Shown here: positions 55,031 through 63,662 of the stretch, in pieces
Numbering within the stretch: the first letter of the stretch is position 1
Layout of the letters: each line of letters starts with the position of its first letter
From: Sulfurimonas hydrogeniphila
Lineage (GTDB): Bacteria; Campylobacterota; Campylobacteria; Campylobacterales; Sulfurimonadaceae
Assembly: GCF_009068765.1 (NCBI RefSeq)
Contig: NZ_CP035534.1
Coordinates: forward strand, 992,001-1,056,000
Direction of reading: 5' to 3'
Length of the DNA stretch: 64,000 nucleotides
The notes under the pieces: generated by a model
What the model saw: the letters and a program-made list of their open reading frames with translations, nothing else
Databases searched by the model: none
What the model was told of the DNA's origin: nothing
Position numbers and translations under genes: made by a program

Positions 55031-55454
55031 ATGATAATAACAAAATCGCTATTAAATATTACCAACCCAGAACAACAATTACTTTTTTATCATAATTTTT
55101 TTGCAAAAATAGAAAAAGACATCCCTCAAAAATTAAATCACATCATTACAATAGAATTTGATAGTGATGCTGCTATTGACTTTGTTCACCTTCTTATTTT
55201 TAATTTATCTGCTCAATTTTTATGAATTACTTCAAACAAAAAAACAGTATCAAGACAGAGATATTAGAATTATTTTTAATATTGAAAACTTAGCTCCCAA
55301 AGTACAAAAATATATACACACATATTTAGCTCAGTATATTGATTGTGGAATTATTTTGGTTGTCGATATAACTTTTCAAGACAGAAACAAAGTACCGTCT
55401 CTTTTTACCGATAAAAAATACTTTTATATACTACGGAAAAAGAAAAAAACTTGA
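55031..55454 (+). pseudogene. Unknown gene broken by a frameshift
   Basis: The first frame from the ATG at 55031 ends at a TGA at 55223-55225. A second frame then continues FYELLQTKKQYQDRDIRII to a stop at 55454. Removing one T from the run at 55217-55221 joins them as NLSAQFYELLQ, giving about 140 residues. GGGAG lies before the start. No known family. The tail ends in many lysines. The frames fit so well that this is a genuine broken gene or a base-call error. Confidence 0.55.
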
Positions 55455-55530
55455 CTCTTTTGCAAAAACAAAAATATAATGCCCCTAAAAATCAAGACAG
55501 CATCTCCAGAAATTTAATTTCATCCTCACC

Positions 55531-55815
55531 TGTGATGTGTCAACCCTATTTCATACTTATCCATAAAGATTCTAAGCTGCTGTTTCAACTTGTAACATCA
55601 TTTTTTCTTCAAACTCTACAGGTGACAGATTCCCATTTGCAGAGTGCATTCTTTGTTGGCTATAATAAACCTCAATATACTCAAATATAGCTTGATTGGC
55701 TTGTGCTTTTGTCTCAAAAATCTCATGATAAATGAGTTCCGTTTTGAGTGTATGAAAAAAGCTCTCTGCCACCGCGTTATCCCAACAGTTTCCTTTGCGT
55801 GGCATACTTAAAAAT
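55531..55815 (-). mobile_element. 3' fragment of an IS3-family element
   Basis: On the reverse strand a frame encodes the last 75 or so residues of an IS3-type OrfB transposase: MPRKGNCWDNAVAESFFHT, then IFEYIEVYYSQQRMHSANG and LSPVEFEEKMM. The end near TGTGATGTGTCAACCC (55531) looks like an IS3 terminal repeat. The rest of the element, including the first DDE aspartates and the other end, is missing. It abuts the integrase remnant and probably cut it. Confidence 0.8.
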
Positions 55816-56284
55816 TGTTCCAATTAAAAAGATGAGATGGTTAGTTGTTCTTGGAGAGAATCTCTTTTTGAAGTTTGTCTGCATTTTTAAGAGTTGATCA
55901 GAAGAGATATTTTTTGGAAGCATGTGTCCGATATCTTTTTGGATATGATTTATATATCTTGCTTTCTCTTTGTTTGCTTCTTTGGTTGTGTGCGTTTTAT
56001 CAGCAAAATATTTTTCTGCTAAGTCATCAAAAGTGAGTTTGGATTTTCTTTTTGCAATATGGGGTAGATCCTCACCAAGTTTTAATTTCGCTCAGTTTTG
56101 CTTTACAACAAGCTTCTGTAATCCCATCTGATTTTTTCCCTATAGTTTTTAATCTTTGTTTATTATTTGCATCGGTATATCGGATTAAAAAGATTTTATC
56201 TATTATTTTATTATTTTTCGATACAATTTCCTTATAAAAAACCCCTGCTGTGTTGGTAGGAATACGTTTTAAAAGTGTTTTCAT
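55808..56284 (-). pseudogene. Tyrosine integrase, truncated and frameshifted
   Basis: From the ATG at 56284 the frame gives KTLLKRIPTNTAGVFYKEIV, an N-terminal domain of phage-type integrases, to a TGA at 56072. A one-base shift in the four-T run at 56080-56083 continues LGEDLPHIAKRKSKLTFDDL through KARYINHIQKDIGHMLPKN, the SAM-like core-binding domain, to LIGTIFKYA. There it meets the IS3 fragment. The catalytic domain (R-H-R-Y) is gone, so it is inactive. It lies next to the likely right attachment site, as integrase genes usually do. Confidence 0.82.
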
Positions 56285-56426
56285 AATTGGTTACTTGATT
56301 GATTTGAGTCCAAAAATAGTCCAAATGATATGAGTAAATTGGACTTTTTTGCAAAGGTATGATAACATAGAAAATCCTTGAAATTACCTAAAACAGGGCA
56401 ATTTAGGCGATTTAATGAGAAATGAT

Positions 56427-56478
56427 TAAATATAAAAAAGGTGTGAAAATGGAGTGCGAATTTCCTACAGTTAATTCA
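56427..56478 (+). repeat. 5' end of the CoA-binding gene, copy bracketing the island on the right
   Basis: It matches 53963-54010 with the same order of landmarks (TAAAAAAGG, GAAAATGGAGTG, GAAT, TTAATTC). The identical 12-base run is at 56445-56456. Confidence 0.5.
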
Positions 56479-56880
56479 AATATGGATGAAGTAAAAGAGA
56501 TTTTTGAGAGTGTTAAAACGATTGCGGTTTTGGGGCTTTCTCCTGATGAGAGCAAAGACAGTCACAGGGTTGCCAAATATCTTCAGGATCAGGGGTATAA
56601 AATAATTCCTGTTTATCCAAAAGGAGAGACGATTCTTGGAGAAAAAGTTTATAACTCTTTGGCTGAAATTCCTTTTGCAGTTGACATGGTTGATATTTTC
56701 AGAAAACCCGCAGCACTTGATGCCATTGCAGATGCCTGTATAAAACGTGGTGATGTAAAAGTTTTTTGGGCACAAAAAGGTATAGTAAACAATGAAGCCG
56801 CTAAAAAAGCACAGGATGCAGGAATGAAAGTTGTACAAAACCAGTGCACTATGGTTGATCATCGAAATCTACAGGGCTGA
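56449..56880 (+). CDS. CoA-binding domain protein (YccU-like)
   Basis: 143 residues from the ATG at 56449, with AAAAGGTG ahead; an upstream ATG at 56422 has no such site. The Rossmann-type CoA-binding domain shows KTIAVLGLSPDESKDSHRVA near residue 23, GYKIIPVYPKG, VDMVDIFRKP and the ending NQCTMVDHR. The physiological role of these small proteins is not settled. The site just before this start seems to be the target of the mobile island. Confidence 0.88.
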   Translation: MECEFPTVNSNMDEVKEIFESVKTIAVLGLSPDESKDSHRVAKYLQDQGYKIIPVYPKGETILGEKVYNSLAEIPFAVDMVDIFRKPAALDAIADACIKRGDVKVFWAQKGIVNNEAAKKAQDAGMKVVQNQCTMVDHRNLQG

Positions 56881-56882
56881 TT

Positions 56883-58085
56883 TTGATTCCTTTACAAAAA
56901 ATCAAAGATGCGCATAAACGTATAGAAGAAGTTGTTGTCAACACTCCTTTTTCATATGCTCCATATCTGAGTGAAATTTCCGGATGCAAGGTATATTTGA
57001 AAAAAGAGAACCTGCAAATAACAGGAGCATTTAAACTTCGCGGTGCATATAATAAAATAGCCACTTTGACACCACAGCAAAGAGAATGCGGTGTTGTCGC
57101 AGCAAGTGCCGGCAATCATGCCCAGGGGGTGGCCTACTCCGCTGCCGCTTTTGATACAAAAGCAGTGATAGTAATGCCGGAATCGACACCGCTTACAAAG
57201 ATAGACGGAGTAAAACATTTCGGTGCAGAGGTGATTCTTGCTGGCACAAACTATGATGAAGCCTATGCCTATGCAAAGGAGTATGGGCAAAAACATCATT
57301 TGACTTTTGTGCATCCTTTTGAAGATGAAGAGGTGATGGCAGGACAGGGTACTGTAGCCTTGGAAATTCTTGAAAAATGCCAAGAACTTGACGCTGTCCT
57401 CATTCCGGTCGGTGGCGGTGGACTTATTGCCGGTATGGCCAGTGCTCTCAAAGCTGTCAACCCCGCTGTAAAAGTAATTGGTGTGAGTGCCAAAGGTGCA
57501 CCTGCATTTAAAAATTCCTATGATTTAAAAAGAGCTGTTGATTCTACAAGCGTAAGAACGATAGCCGACGGGATAGCAGTACGCGACACTTCTGTGGTTA
57601 CTCTCAAGCATGCCCTTGAGTGTGTGGACGAGATAATAAGTGTAGATGATGAGGAGATAGCAAGTGCCATTTTGTTTTTACTTGAGAAACAAAAACTGGT
57701 GGTTGAAGGAGCCGGATCTGTCGGTGTTGCGGCACTACTGCACCATAAACTGGATTATCTAAAAGACAAAAATGTTGCAGTTGTTCTGAGTGGGGGAAAT
57801 ATGGATGTTACGCTCCTTTCTGTCATTATAGAAAAGGGTCTTCTGAAGTCTCATCGCAAAATGAAAATTACCGTCACATTGGTTGACAAGCCGGGTTCTT
57901 TGATGCGTTTTACGCAGATACTCCAAGAGTTAAATGCAAATATTGTGCATATTTCTTATGACAGAACGTCCGTATCGCTGGATTACGGAGATGCTAATGT
58001 GACCGTGCATATGGAGACAAAAGGAAAGCAACATCAGGAAGAAATTAAAGAGGCTCTTGTAAAAGAGGGTTATTTGAGAGACTGA
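56883..58085 (+). CDS. ilvA: Threonine ammonia-lyase (threonine dehydratase)
   Basis: 400 residues from a TTG two bases after the previous stop. It converts threonine to 2-oxobutanoate, the first step to isoleucine. The PLP lysine is Lys51 in GAFKLRGAYNK, the phosphate loop is VGGGGLIAGMA near residue 180, and the C-terminal ACT-like domain (KITVTLVDKPGSLMRF, from about residue 325) suggests regulation. The length is that of the short form. The ilvB-ilvN genes follow 2.2 kb downstream. Confidence 0.94.
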   Translation: MIPLQKIKDAHKRIEEVVVNTPFSYAPYLSEISGCKVYLKKENLQITGAFKLRGAYNKIATLTPQQRECGVVAASAGNHAQGVAYSAAAFDTKAVIVMPESTPLTKIDGVKHFGAEVILAGTNYDEAYAYAKEYGQKHHLTFVHPFEDEEVMAGQGTVALEILEKCQELDAVLIPVGGGGLIAGMASALKAVNPAVKVIGVSAKGAPAFKNSYDLKRAVDSTSVRTIADGIAVRDTSVVTLKHALECVDEIISVDDEEIASAILFLLEKQKLVVEGAGSVGVAALLHHKLDYLKDKNVAVVLSGGNMDVTLLSVIIEKGLLKSHRKMKITVTLVDKPGSLMRFTQILQELNANIVHISYDRTSVSLDYGDANVTVHMETKGKQHQEEIKEALVKEGYLRD

Positions 58086-58087
58086 AA

Positions 58088-60214
58088 ATGAAAACTGTTA
58101 AAAGTCAAAGTATTGTATATCCTGTAATCTTGATAAAAATTTTAAAAGACAAGCGTCTTGTTGTTATAGACTCTAAAACTACTGTAAGGTTTTACGACAA
58201 AGACAGCCTGAAAGTGCAAAGCGGATTTAAAGTTAATATTGAACACAAATATTATAAAAATAATGTGGTGGATTACAGCTATGACGGCAATTATTTTGCA
58301 ACAATGTCAGCAGATGCAAAAGAGTCAAGACTCTATAATGCCCAAACAAAAAAAGCTATTGCCAGAGTTACCAGACACCAGGGGGAGGTTTCCTGTGTTG
58401 GTATAGACCCGCTCTCCAGGTATATGTTCTCATGCGGAGAAGACGGCAAAACTTTTGCATTGGATGTTAAAAGCGGAAAGATTGTGTTTACACTTCCCCA
58501 TCATGCCGATACCATTAATGATGTCTCTTTTTCAAAAAACGGAAACTGGGTAGCCATAGCGAGTTATGACAGAAAAATCACACTGTTTAATCTGGTAACA
58601 ATGACTCCGAAAGAAAAGTTAAAAGCCCACTCTGCACCAGTTATGAAACTAAAATTTTTTGGCAGAAACAAACTGGTGAGTATTGATAAAAATTCAAAAG
58701 CGATTATCTGGAATATATACAGTGGTAAGGTTATTCAAAGATTAGAAGGTATTCATGATGATGTTACTCAGCTTGTAATCAGCGGTGATGAAAAATTTCT
58801 GTTTTTAAGTACGAAGTTGGGATATATTTTAGTATATGATTTAAATACATATGAGTTGATAGCACCGAGATTTATAAAGATTACTTCGCCTATTGTCAGT
58901 TTGGCTTTTGATGATGAGCATAATCACCTTATTGTTGGAACAGAAGATGGATTCCTGATGTATTATGACATATTTGAAAAAGTTGATACATTAAAAAATC
59001 TTTTAATGAAACAGGACATAGACGCAATTGAAGAAGAGGTAAAAAAGAATCCTATTTTACGTTATACGGATATATATAATTTAGTTTCAAACCTGTGGGA
59101 AAAGACATTGGAAAAGGCAAAAAAAGCTTTCCAAAACGGGAAAAAAGAACAGGCACTGTTAATGCTCAAAAATTTCATGAAGATTCCCAGCAAAAACAGA
59201 GTTATACAAAAACTCGTAAGTGATTATGCTGAGTATGATAAATTTGTACAACTTGCAAAAAACGGAAAACTGGCACTGGCATACAGCCTGGCAAACCAAT
59301 ATCCGGTTTACAAAGAATCAAAAGTATATAAACTTTTAGAAGAGAGATGGAAAAAGGATTTGTTTCAGGCACTGAAATATGCTTTGCAGCCAAATCAAAT
59401 GGAACGTGCCAAAGAGATTTTGGCTCCCTATAGAGGTATCAGCAATAAAACAACTTTTATTCAGGATGTTTTAACAAAGGGTGCAATTTATAAAAGATTC
59501 AGAAATGCTCTTGGCAAAAAAGATTTTAAACTGGCATCTGCTCTTATTCATCAGAACCCTTTTTTAAAGGAGTTTCCGGAGTATGACTCGATGATAAAAT
59601 ATGCCGACACTATCTATATGAAAATCCAAAAACTAGTATATGAAGGTGAAAATATAGCTGCTATGAAACTGATGAATCTGCTCAGTACGTTTACAGATTT
59701 TAAAGATGAAGTTGAGCTTATGTTAAAAGAGATACAAAACAAGCAGAAATTTTATGATGCTGTAGAGAGTGGTGATTATCAAACGGCATATAATATGATG
59801 GCAGAATATGAAGAGCTCCAGGAAACCAAAGCAGGAGAAAAGCTTCAAAATGAATGGGATGCTGATCTAATCAAAGCAAACAGTTTTGCAGCTGTCGGTG
59901 ATGTAAACGGGGTAAAAAACATTTTACATAAATATTTTGATATCAGTTCAAAAACGACAGCCCTGGCAACTATATTTGCCTGGACGTATATAAATCAACT
60001 CGAAACAGCCATAAGAGAAAAAAGAGATCGCAAAGAGATAGAAAACGGCATTAAAAATTATATTTTAAATTTTGGCATTGACGACCAAATAGAAATATTA
60101 TTTGAAATATTTAAAAAAAGATACAAAGATACAAAATTGGATATAGAACAGTTAAAAAAAGGTTCGCTCTCTATGTGGCGGCCTTCAATGATTGTAAAAT
60201 CAATTTTAGATTAA
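58088..60214 (+). CDS. WD40-repeat protein with helical C-terminal half
   Basis: 708 residues. The first 310 make seven or so WD40-type blades (e.g. ARVTRHQGEVSCVGIDPLS, LPHHADTINDVSFSKNG, LEGIHDDVTQLVISGDE). The remaining 400 are charged helical units, probably TPR-like repeats (KAFQNGKKEQALLMLKNFM, RNALGKKDFKLASALIHQN). No signal peptide is clear, so it is likely cytoplasmic. It starts two bases after ilvA. It has no known function; the fold suggests a scaffold for protein complexes. Confidence 0.85.
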   Translation: MKTVKSQSIVYPVILIKILKDKRLVVIDSKTTVRFYDKDSLKVQSGFKVNIEHKYYKNNVVDYSYDGNYFATMSADAKESRLYNAQTKKAIARVTRHQGEVSCVGIDPLSRYMFSCGEDGKTFALDVKSGKIVFTLPHHADTINDVSFSKNGNWVAIASYDRKITLFNLVTMTPKEKLKAHSAPVMKLKFFGRNKLVSIDKNSKAIIWNIYSGKVIQRLEGIHDDVTQLVISGDEKFLFLSTKLGYILVYDLNTYELIAPRFIKITSPIVSLAFDDEHNHLIVGTEDGFLMYYDIFEKVDTLKNLLMKQDIDAIEEEVKKNPILRYTDIYNLVSNLWEKTLEKAKKAFQNGKKEQALLMLKNFMKIPSKNRVIQKLVSDYAEYDKFVQLAKNGKLALAYSLANQYPVYKESKVYKLLEERWKKDLFQALKYALQPNQMERAKEILAPYRGISNKTTFIQDVLTKGAIYKRFRNALGKKDFKLASALIHQNPFLKEFPEYDSMIKYADTIYMKIQKLVYEGENIAAMKLMNLLSTFTDFKDEVELMLKEIQNKQKFYDAVESGDYQTAYNMMAEYEELQETKAGEKLQNEWDADLIKANSFAAVGDVNGVKNILHKYFDISSKTTALATIFAWTYINQLETAIREKRDRKEIENGIKNYILNFGIDDQIEILFEIFKKRYKDTKLDIEQLKKGSLSMWRPSMIVKSILD

Positions 60215-60245
60215 TGCTTTAACCTCAATTATAGCTCTCCTGAAG

Positions 60246-60251
60246 TATAAT
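60246..60251 (+). promoter_or_regulatory. -10 box of ilvBN
   Basis: AAGTATAATTAG with TATAAT at 60246-60251, 44 bases before the ilvB ATG; a GAGGAG ribosome site is at 60282-60287. No leader peptide or attenuator is seen. Confidence 0.5.
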
Positions 60252-60294
60252 TAGCGAATTTTTAAAATTATATATTATACAGAGGAGACTTTTC

Positions 60295-61992
60295 ATGCAA
60301 ATTAGTGGCGCACAGATGGTCATTGAAGCTTTAATTGCAGAAGGCGTAGATACAGTTTTTGGCTACCCTGGCGGAGCAATTATGAATGTCTATGACGAAA
60401 TCTACAAACAAGACAAATTTCAACATATATTAACTCGTCACGAGCAGGCAGCGGTTCATGCTGCAGAGGGTTATTCAAAAGCCAGCGGAAAAGTCGGTGT
60501 ATCTATGATAACAAGCGGTCCTGGGTTCACAAACGCTGTAACAGGTTTAGCAGATGCATACATGGATTCTATTCCTTTGGTGGTTATCTCAGGACAGGTT
60601 CCAATGAGTTTAATCGGAACAGATGCCTTTCAAGAGATTGATGCGGTTGGAATAAGCCGTTCCTGTACAAAACACAATTATCTTGTTACAGATGCAAAAG
60701 ATCTGCCGCGTATACTAAAAGAGGCTTTTTATATAGCACGAACAGGCCGTCCAGGCCCGGTTCATGTTGATATACCCAAAGATGTGACTGCACAGGTTGC
60801 AGAATTTGATTATGATGTGGAGCTGGATTTAGAAACATATAAACCGCATGTCAAAGGCAATCCCCGTCAAATCAAAAAAGCTATGGAGGCGATAGCAAAT
60901 GCAAAACGTCCTTTGTTTTACCTCGGCGGCGGTATCATTAATTCAAATGCAGCCTATGAGGTAAGAGATTTGGTACATACGACCGGCATTCCTGCTGTTG
61001 AGACATTTATGGCCAGAGGAACATTGTCTTATGATGATGACCTGCTTATAGGGATGCTAGGAATGCATGGTTCCTATGCGGCAAATATGGCGATGAGCGA
61101 AACAGATCTGGTCATTGCCCTCGGTGCCAGATTTGATGACCGTGTTACCGGAAAATTAAGTGAATTTGCAAAAAATGCTGCGGTTATACATGTAGATATA
61201 GATCCTGCAAGTATTTCAAAGCTTGTCAATGCAAACTATCCTATAGTAGGTGATGTGAAAAATGTTGTCAATGAGATGCTTAAACTCACCTCCATGGTAA
61301 ACAGTGACAACTATGAACAGTGGAGAGAAACGATAGAAAATTTTGCAGAGTTGCATCCACTGACATTTCATGAAGATACAGAAAATATCAAGCCACAGTG
61401 GGTAGTAAAACGTGTAGGTGAGCTTCTAGGTGATGATGCAAATATTTCAACAGATGTCGGACAGCATCAAATGTGGGCGGCACAGTTTTATCCGTTTACG
61501 AGACCCCGTCAGTTTGTAAGTTCCGGTGGACTCGGAACTATGGGCTTTGGTTTTCCGGCGGCTATGGGTGTCAAAGCGGCTGTTCCTGAAAAAACAAGTA
61601 TCAACTTTACCGGAGACGGCTCTATTTTGATGAATTGTCAGGAGTTAATGACAGCTGTTGAGAAAAAATTACCGGTAATCAATATTATTCTGAATAATAA
61701 TTTTTTGGGTATGGTTCGCCAATGGCAGACACTCTTTTATGACAAACGCCACAGTGAGACAGATCTTTCTGTACAGCCGGATTTTGTAAAACTTGCGGAA
61801 GCTTTTGGCGGAATAGGGTACAGAGTTACTACAAAAGAGGAATTTGATGCCGCTTTAAAAGAGGCTGTAAAAAAGAATATTGTTGCATTTATTGATGTTA
61901 AAGTTGAACGGTTTGAAAATGTTATGCCAATGGTTCCATCAGGCGGAAGCCTGTTTAATATGATGTTATTAGAGAAAAAGGAGAGTAAATAA
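60295..61992 (+). CDS. ilvB: Acetolactate synthase, large subunit
   Basis: 565 residues. A ThDP enzyme that makes acetolactate or acetohydroxybutyrate for branched-chain amino acids. The activating glutamate is Glu50 in TRHEQAAVHAAEGY; the ThDP motif is TGDGSILMNCQEL, followed by ILNNN near residue 440. The FAD region (RFDDRVTGKLSEFA) is intact. Its stop overlaps the ilvN start by one base. Confidence 0.97.
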   Translation: MQISGAQMVIEALIAEGVDTVFGYPGGAIMNVYDEIYKQDKFQHILTRHEQAAVHAAEGYSKASGKVGVSMITSGPGFTNAVTGLADAYMDSIPLVVISGQVPMSLIGTDAFQEIDAVGISRSCTKHNYLVTDAKDLPRILKEAFYIARTGRPGPVHVDIPKDVTAQVAEFDYDVELDLETYKPHVKGNPRQIKKAMEAIANAKRPLFYLGGGIINSNAAYEVRDLVHTTGIPAVETFMARGTLSYDDDLLIGMLGMHGSYAANMAMSETDLVIALGARFDDRVTGKLSEFAKNAAVIHVDIDPASISKLVNANYPIVGDVKNVVNEMLKLTSMVNSDNYEQWRETIENFAELHPLTFHEDTENIKPQWVVKRVGELLGDDANISTDVGQHQMWAAQFYPFTRPRQFVSSGGLGTMGFGFPAAMGVKAAVPEKTSINFTGDGSILMNCQELMTAVEKKLPVINIILNNNFLGMVRQWQTLFYDKRHSETDLSVQPDFVKLAEAFGGIGYRVTTKEEFDAALKEAVKKNIVAFIDVKVERFENVMPMVPSGGSLFNMMLLEKKESK

Positions 61993-62468
61993 TGACTGAC
62001 AATACAGAAAGAAGAGTAGTTTCCGTTATCGTTGTGAATGAAGCGAGTGTATTGTCCCGAATTACCGATCTTTTTTCCGGACGTGGCTACAACATTACAT
62101 CCTTGACTGTTGCCCCAATTCCTGAGAGTAAATATTCCCGTTTGACAATTGTCACATCAGGTTCGGTGCGTGTGATTGAGCAGATAACAAAACAGTTGCA
62201 CAAACTCATTCCTGTTTTACGGGTTTATGAACATGCAGATTTGGTTGAAAAAGAGATGGCACTGGTCAAATTTCCTATTACAGAAAACATAAGTGATATC
62301 AGTGCTATATGTAATGCTTACAATGGAAAAATAGTCAATGTTGGCAATGATGTCATTATAACCATGGTTGCTGACGAGCCCAAAAGAGTCGATCACTATC
62401 TTCAGGCGATTAAAAAATATAATCCAAAAGAGATAGTCAGAAGCGGCGCTGTTGCTTTAGAGAGATAA
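61992..62468 (+). CDS. ilvN: Acetolactate synthase, small (regulatory) subunit
   Basis: 158 residues. An N-terminal ACT domain (VVSVIVVNEASVLSRITDLFSGRGYNI) binds valine and a C-terminal domain follows. This longer form corresponds to IlvH-type subunits. It is coupled to ilvB and has lpxD four bases after its stop. Confidence 0.95.
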   Translation: MTDNTERRVVSVIVVNEASVLSRITDLFSGRGYNITSLTVAPIPESKYSRLTIVTSGSVRVIEQITKQLHKLIPVLRVYEHADLVEKEMALVKFPITENISDISAICNAYNGKIVNVGNDVIITMVADEPKRVDHYLQAIKKYNPKEIVRSGAVALER

Positions 62469-62472
62469 AAAG

Positions 62473-63423
62473 ATGAAGCTGAGTAAAATAGCTTCAACAT
62501 TAGAGTGTAGTATTGTCGACAATGATATTGATATTGTAGGAATAAATACTCTTAAAGATGCAAAAGAGAATGAAGTCTCTTTTGTGTCCAACTCAAAATA
62601 TGTAAAAGATCTCGAAAATACAAAAGCTGCAGCAGTTATAATTTCTGAAAAATTAGCTTCAAAACTCCCTGCAAACTGTATTCCTTTGGTAACAAAAAAT
62701 CCTTATTGGTCCATGGCCATACTCTCAAAATATTTTGCACCGCCTGTAGAAGATGAGAGACTTCCTCTCCCGCAGATTGGGAAAAATTCAAAAATTTCTC
62801 CCAAGGCTGAAATAGCAAATGGTGCGGTAATCGGTGATAACTGTATAGTTTTGGCACATGTTTATATAGGTGCAAAAAGTGTTATAGGAAACAATACAGT
62901 TATTTATCCAAGTGTGACAATATACAGAGACTGTCAAATCGGCAATGACTGTATAATCCATGCAAACACAGTTATAGGTTCTGACGGATTCGGATTTGCG
63001 ACAAATGAAAAAGGTGAGCATAAAAAGATTTATCAAAATGGGAATGTAGTTGTAGAAGATGATGTTGAAATTGGAAGCAATACCAGTATTGACAGAGCTG
63101 TTTTTGGCTCTACTTTGATAAAAAAAGGAACACGCATTGACAATCTTGTACAGATTGGACATAACTGTGAAATCGGCGAGTATTGTGTTATGGTTTCGCA
63201 GTCTGGTCTTGCAGGTTCAACAAAACTTGGCAGAAATGTTGTTATGGGCGGGCAGGCTGCCGCAGCCGGTCACCTGGAGGTTGCCCCTTTTTCAACTTTT
63301 GCTGCACGAAGCGGAATAACAAACTCTATAAAAGAACCCGGAAAGACATATGCAGGTTTTCCTTTGATGGGGCACAGACAATGGCTTAAACTTCAGGCAA
63401 AACTTGCTAGACTTATCAAGTAA
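62473..63423 (+). CDS. lpxD: UDP-3-O-acylglucosamine N-acyltransferase
   Basis: 316 residues. Adds the second acyl chain to the lipid A precursor. An N-terminal uridine-binding domain (about 1-100) is followed by hexapeptide repeats of the left-handed beta helix (GAVIGDNCIVLAHVYIGA and on). The catalytic histidine is His230 in VQIGHNCEIGE. It ends with helical HRQWLKLQAKLARLIK. Gene order ilvN-lpxD is compact, so it shares the ilvB promoter. Confidence 0.96.
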   Translation: MKLSKIASTLECSIVDNDIDIVGINTLKDAKENEVSFVSNSKYVKDLENTKAAAVIISEKLASKLPANCIPLVTKNPYWSMAILSKYFAPPVEDERLPLPQIGKNSKISPKAEIANGAVIGDNCIVLAHVYIGAKSVIGNNTVIYPSVTIYRDCQIGNDCIIHANTVIGSDGFGFATNEKGEHKKIYQNGNVVVEDDVEIGSNTSIDRAVFGSTLIKKGTRIDNLVQIGHNCEIGEYCVMVSQSGLAGSTKLGRNVVMGGQAAAAGHLEVAPFSTFAARSGITNSIKEPGKTYAGFPLMGHRQWLKLQAKLARLIK

Positions 63424-63443
63424 AAACACAACAAGGAGTTAGT

Positions 63444-63647
63444 ATGTCAAAAACAATCCCGTTAAGCGGAACAAAAAACGGTGTTATATCTGTAACAAAA
63501 CTTGAGGAACCATATGGTGAGGGAAGCGGTACTGTAGCTAGTATAGGAATTTCACTCTCAGGTGATGCCCAAAATCCGGAATGGAAAGTGCATATTCCAT
63601 TGGATAACCTGGATGAAGTAATAAAAGCTTTATCTGAGCTAAAGTAG
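63444..63647 (+). CDS. Small conserved protein of unknown function
   Basis: 67 residues, with AAGGAG before the ATG. Sequence: MSKTIPLSGTKNGVISVTKL, then a middle with EGSGTVASIGISLSGD and a helix LDNLDEVIKALSELK. No family is known to me. It follows lpxD by 20 bases and its stop codon is part of the terminator stem at 63641. Confidence 0.75.
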   Translation: MSKTIPLSGTKNGVISVTKLEEPYGEGSGTVASIGISLSGDAQNPEWKVHIPLDNLDEVIKALSELK

Positions 63648-63662
63648 GTTTTTGCCTACTTT
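63641..63662. terminator. Bidirectional stem-loop between converging genes
   Basis: AAAGTAGG (63641-63648) and CCTACTTT (63655-63662) form a perfect 8-bp stem with loop TTTTTG. The stop codons of the 67-residue gene (63645-63647) and of the aminotransferase gene (63656-63658) lie in the two arms. Confidence 0.65.

Noticed and set aside
55451-55690. 79-codon forward frame across the IS3 fragment
   Set aside because: It is the antisense of the IS3 transposase end, which is clearly recognised on the reverse strand.
56305-56335. AGTCCAAAAATAGTCCAAATG near the integrase start as a CRISPR-like or tandem repeat
   Set aside because: Only two imperfect AGTCC units here and two near 54072; no regular spacing, so at most a recombinase-related site.
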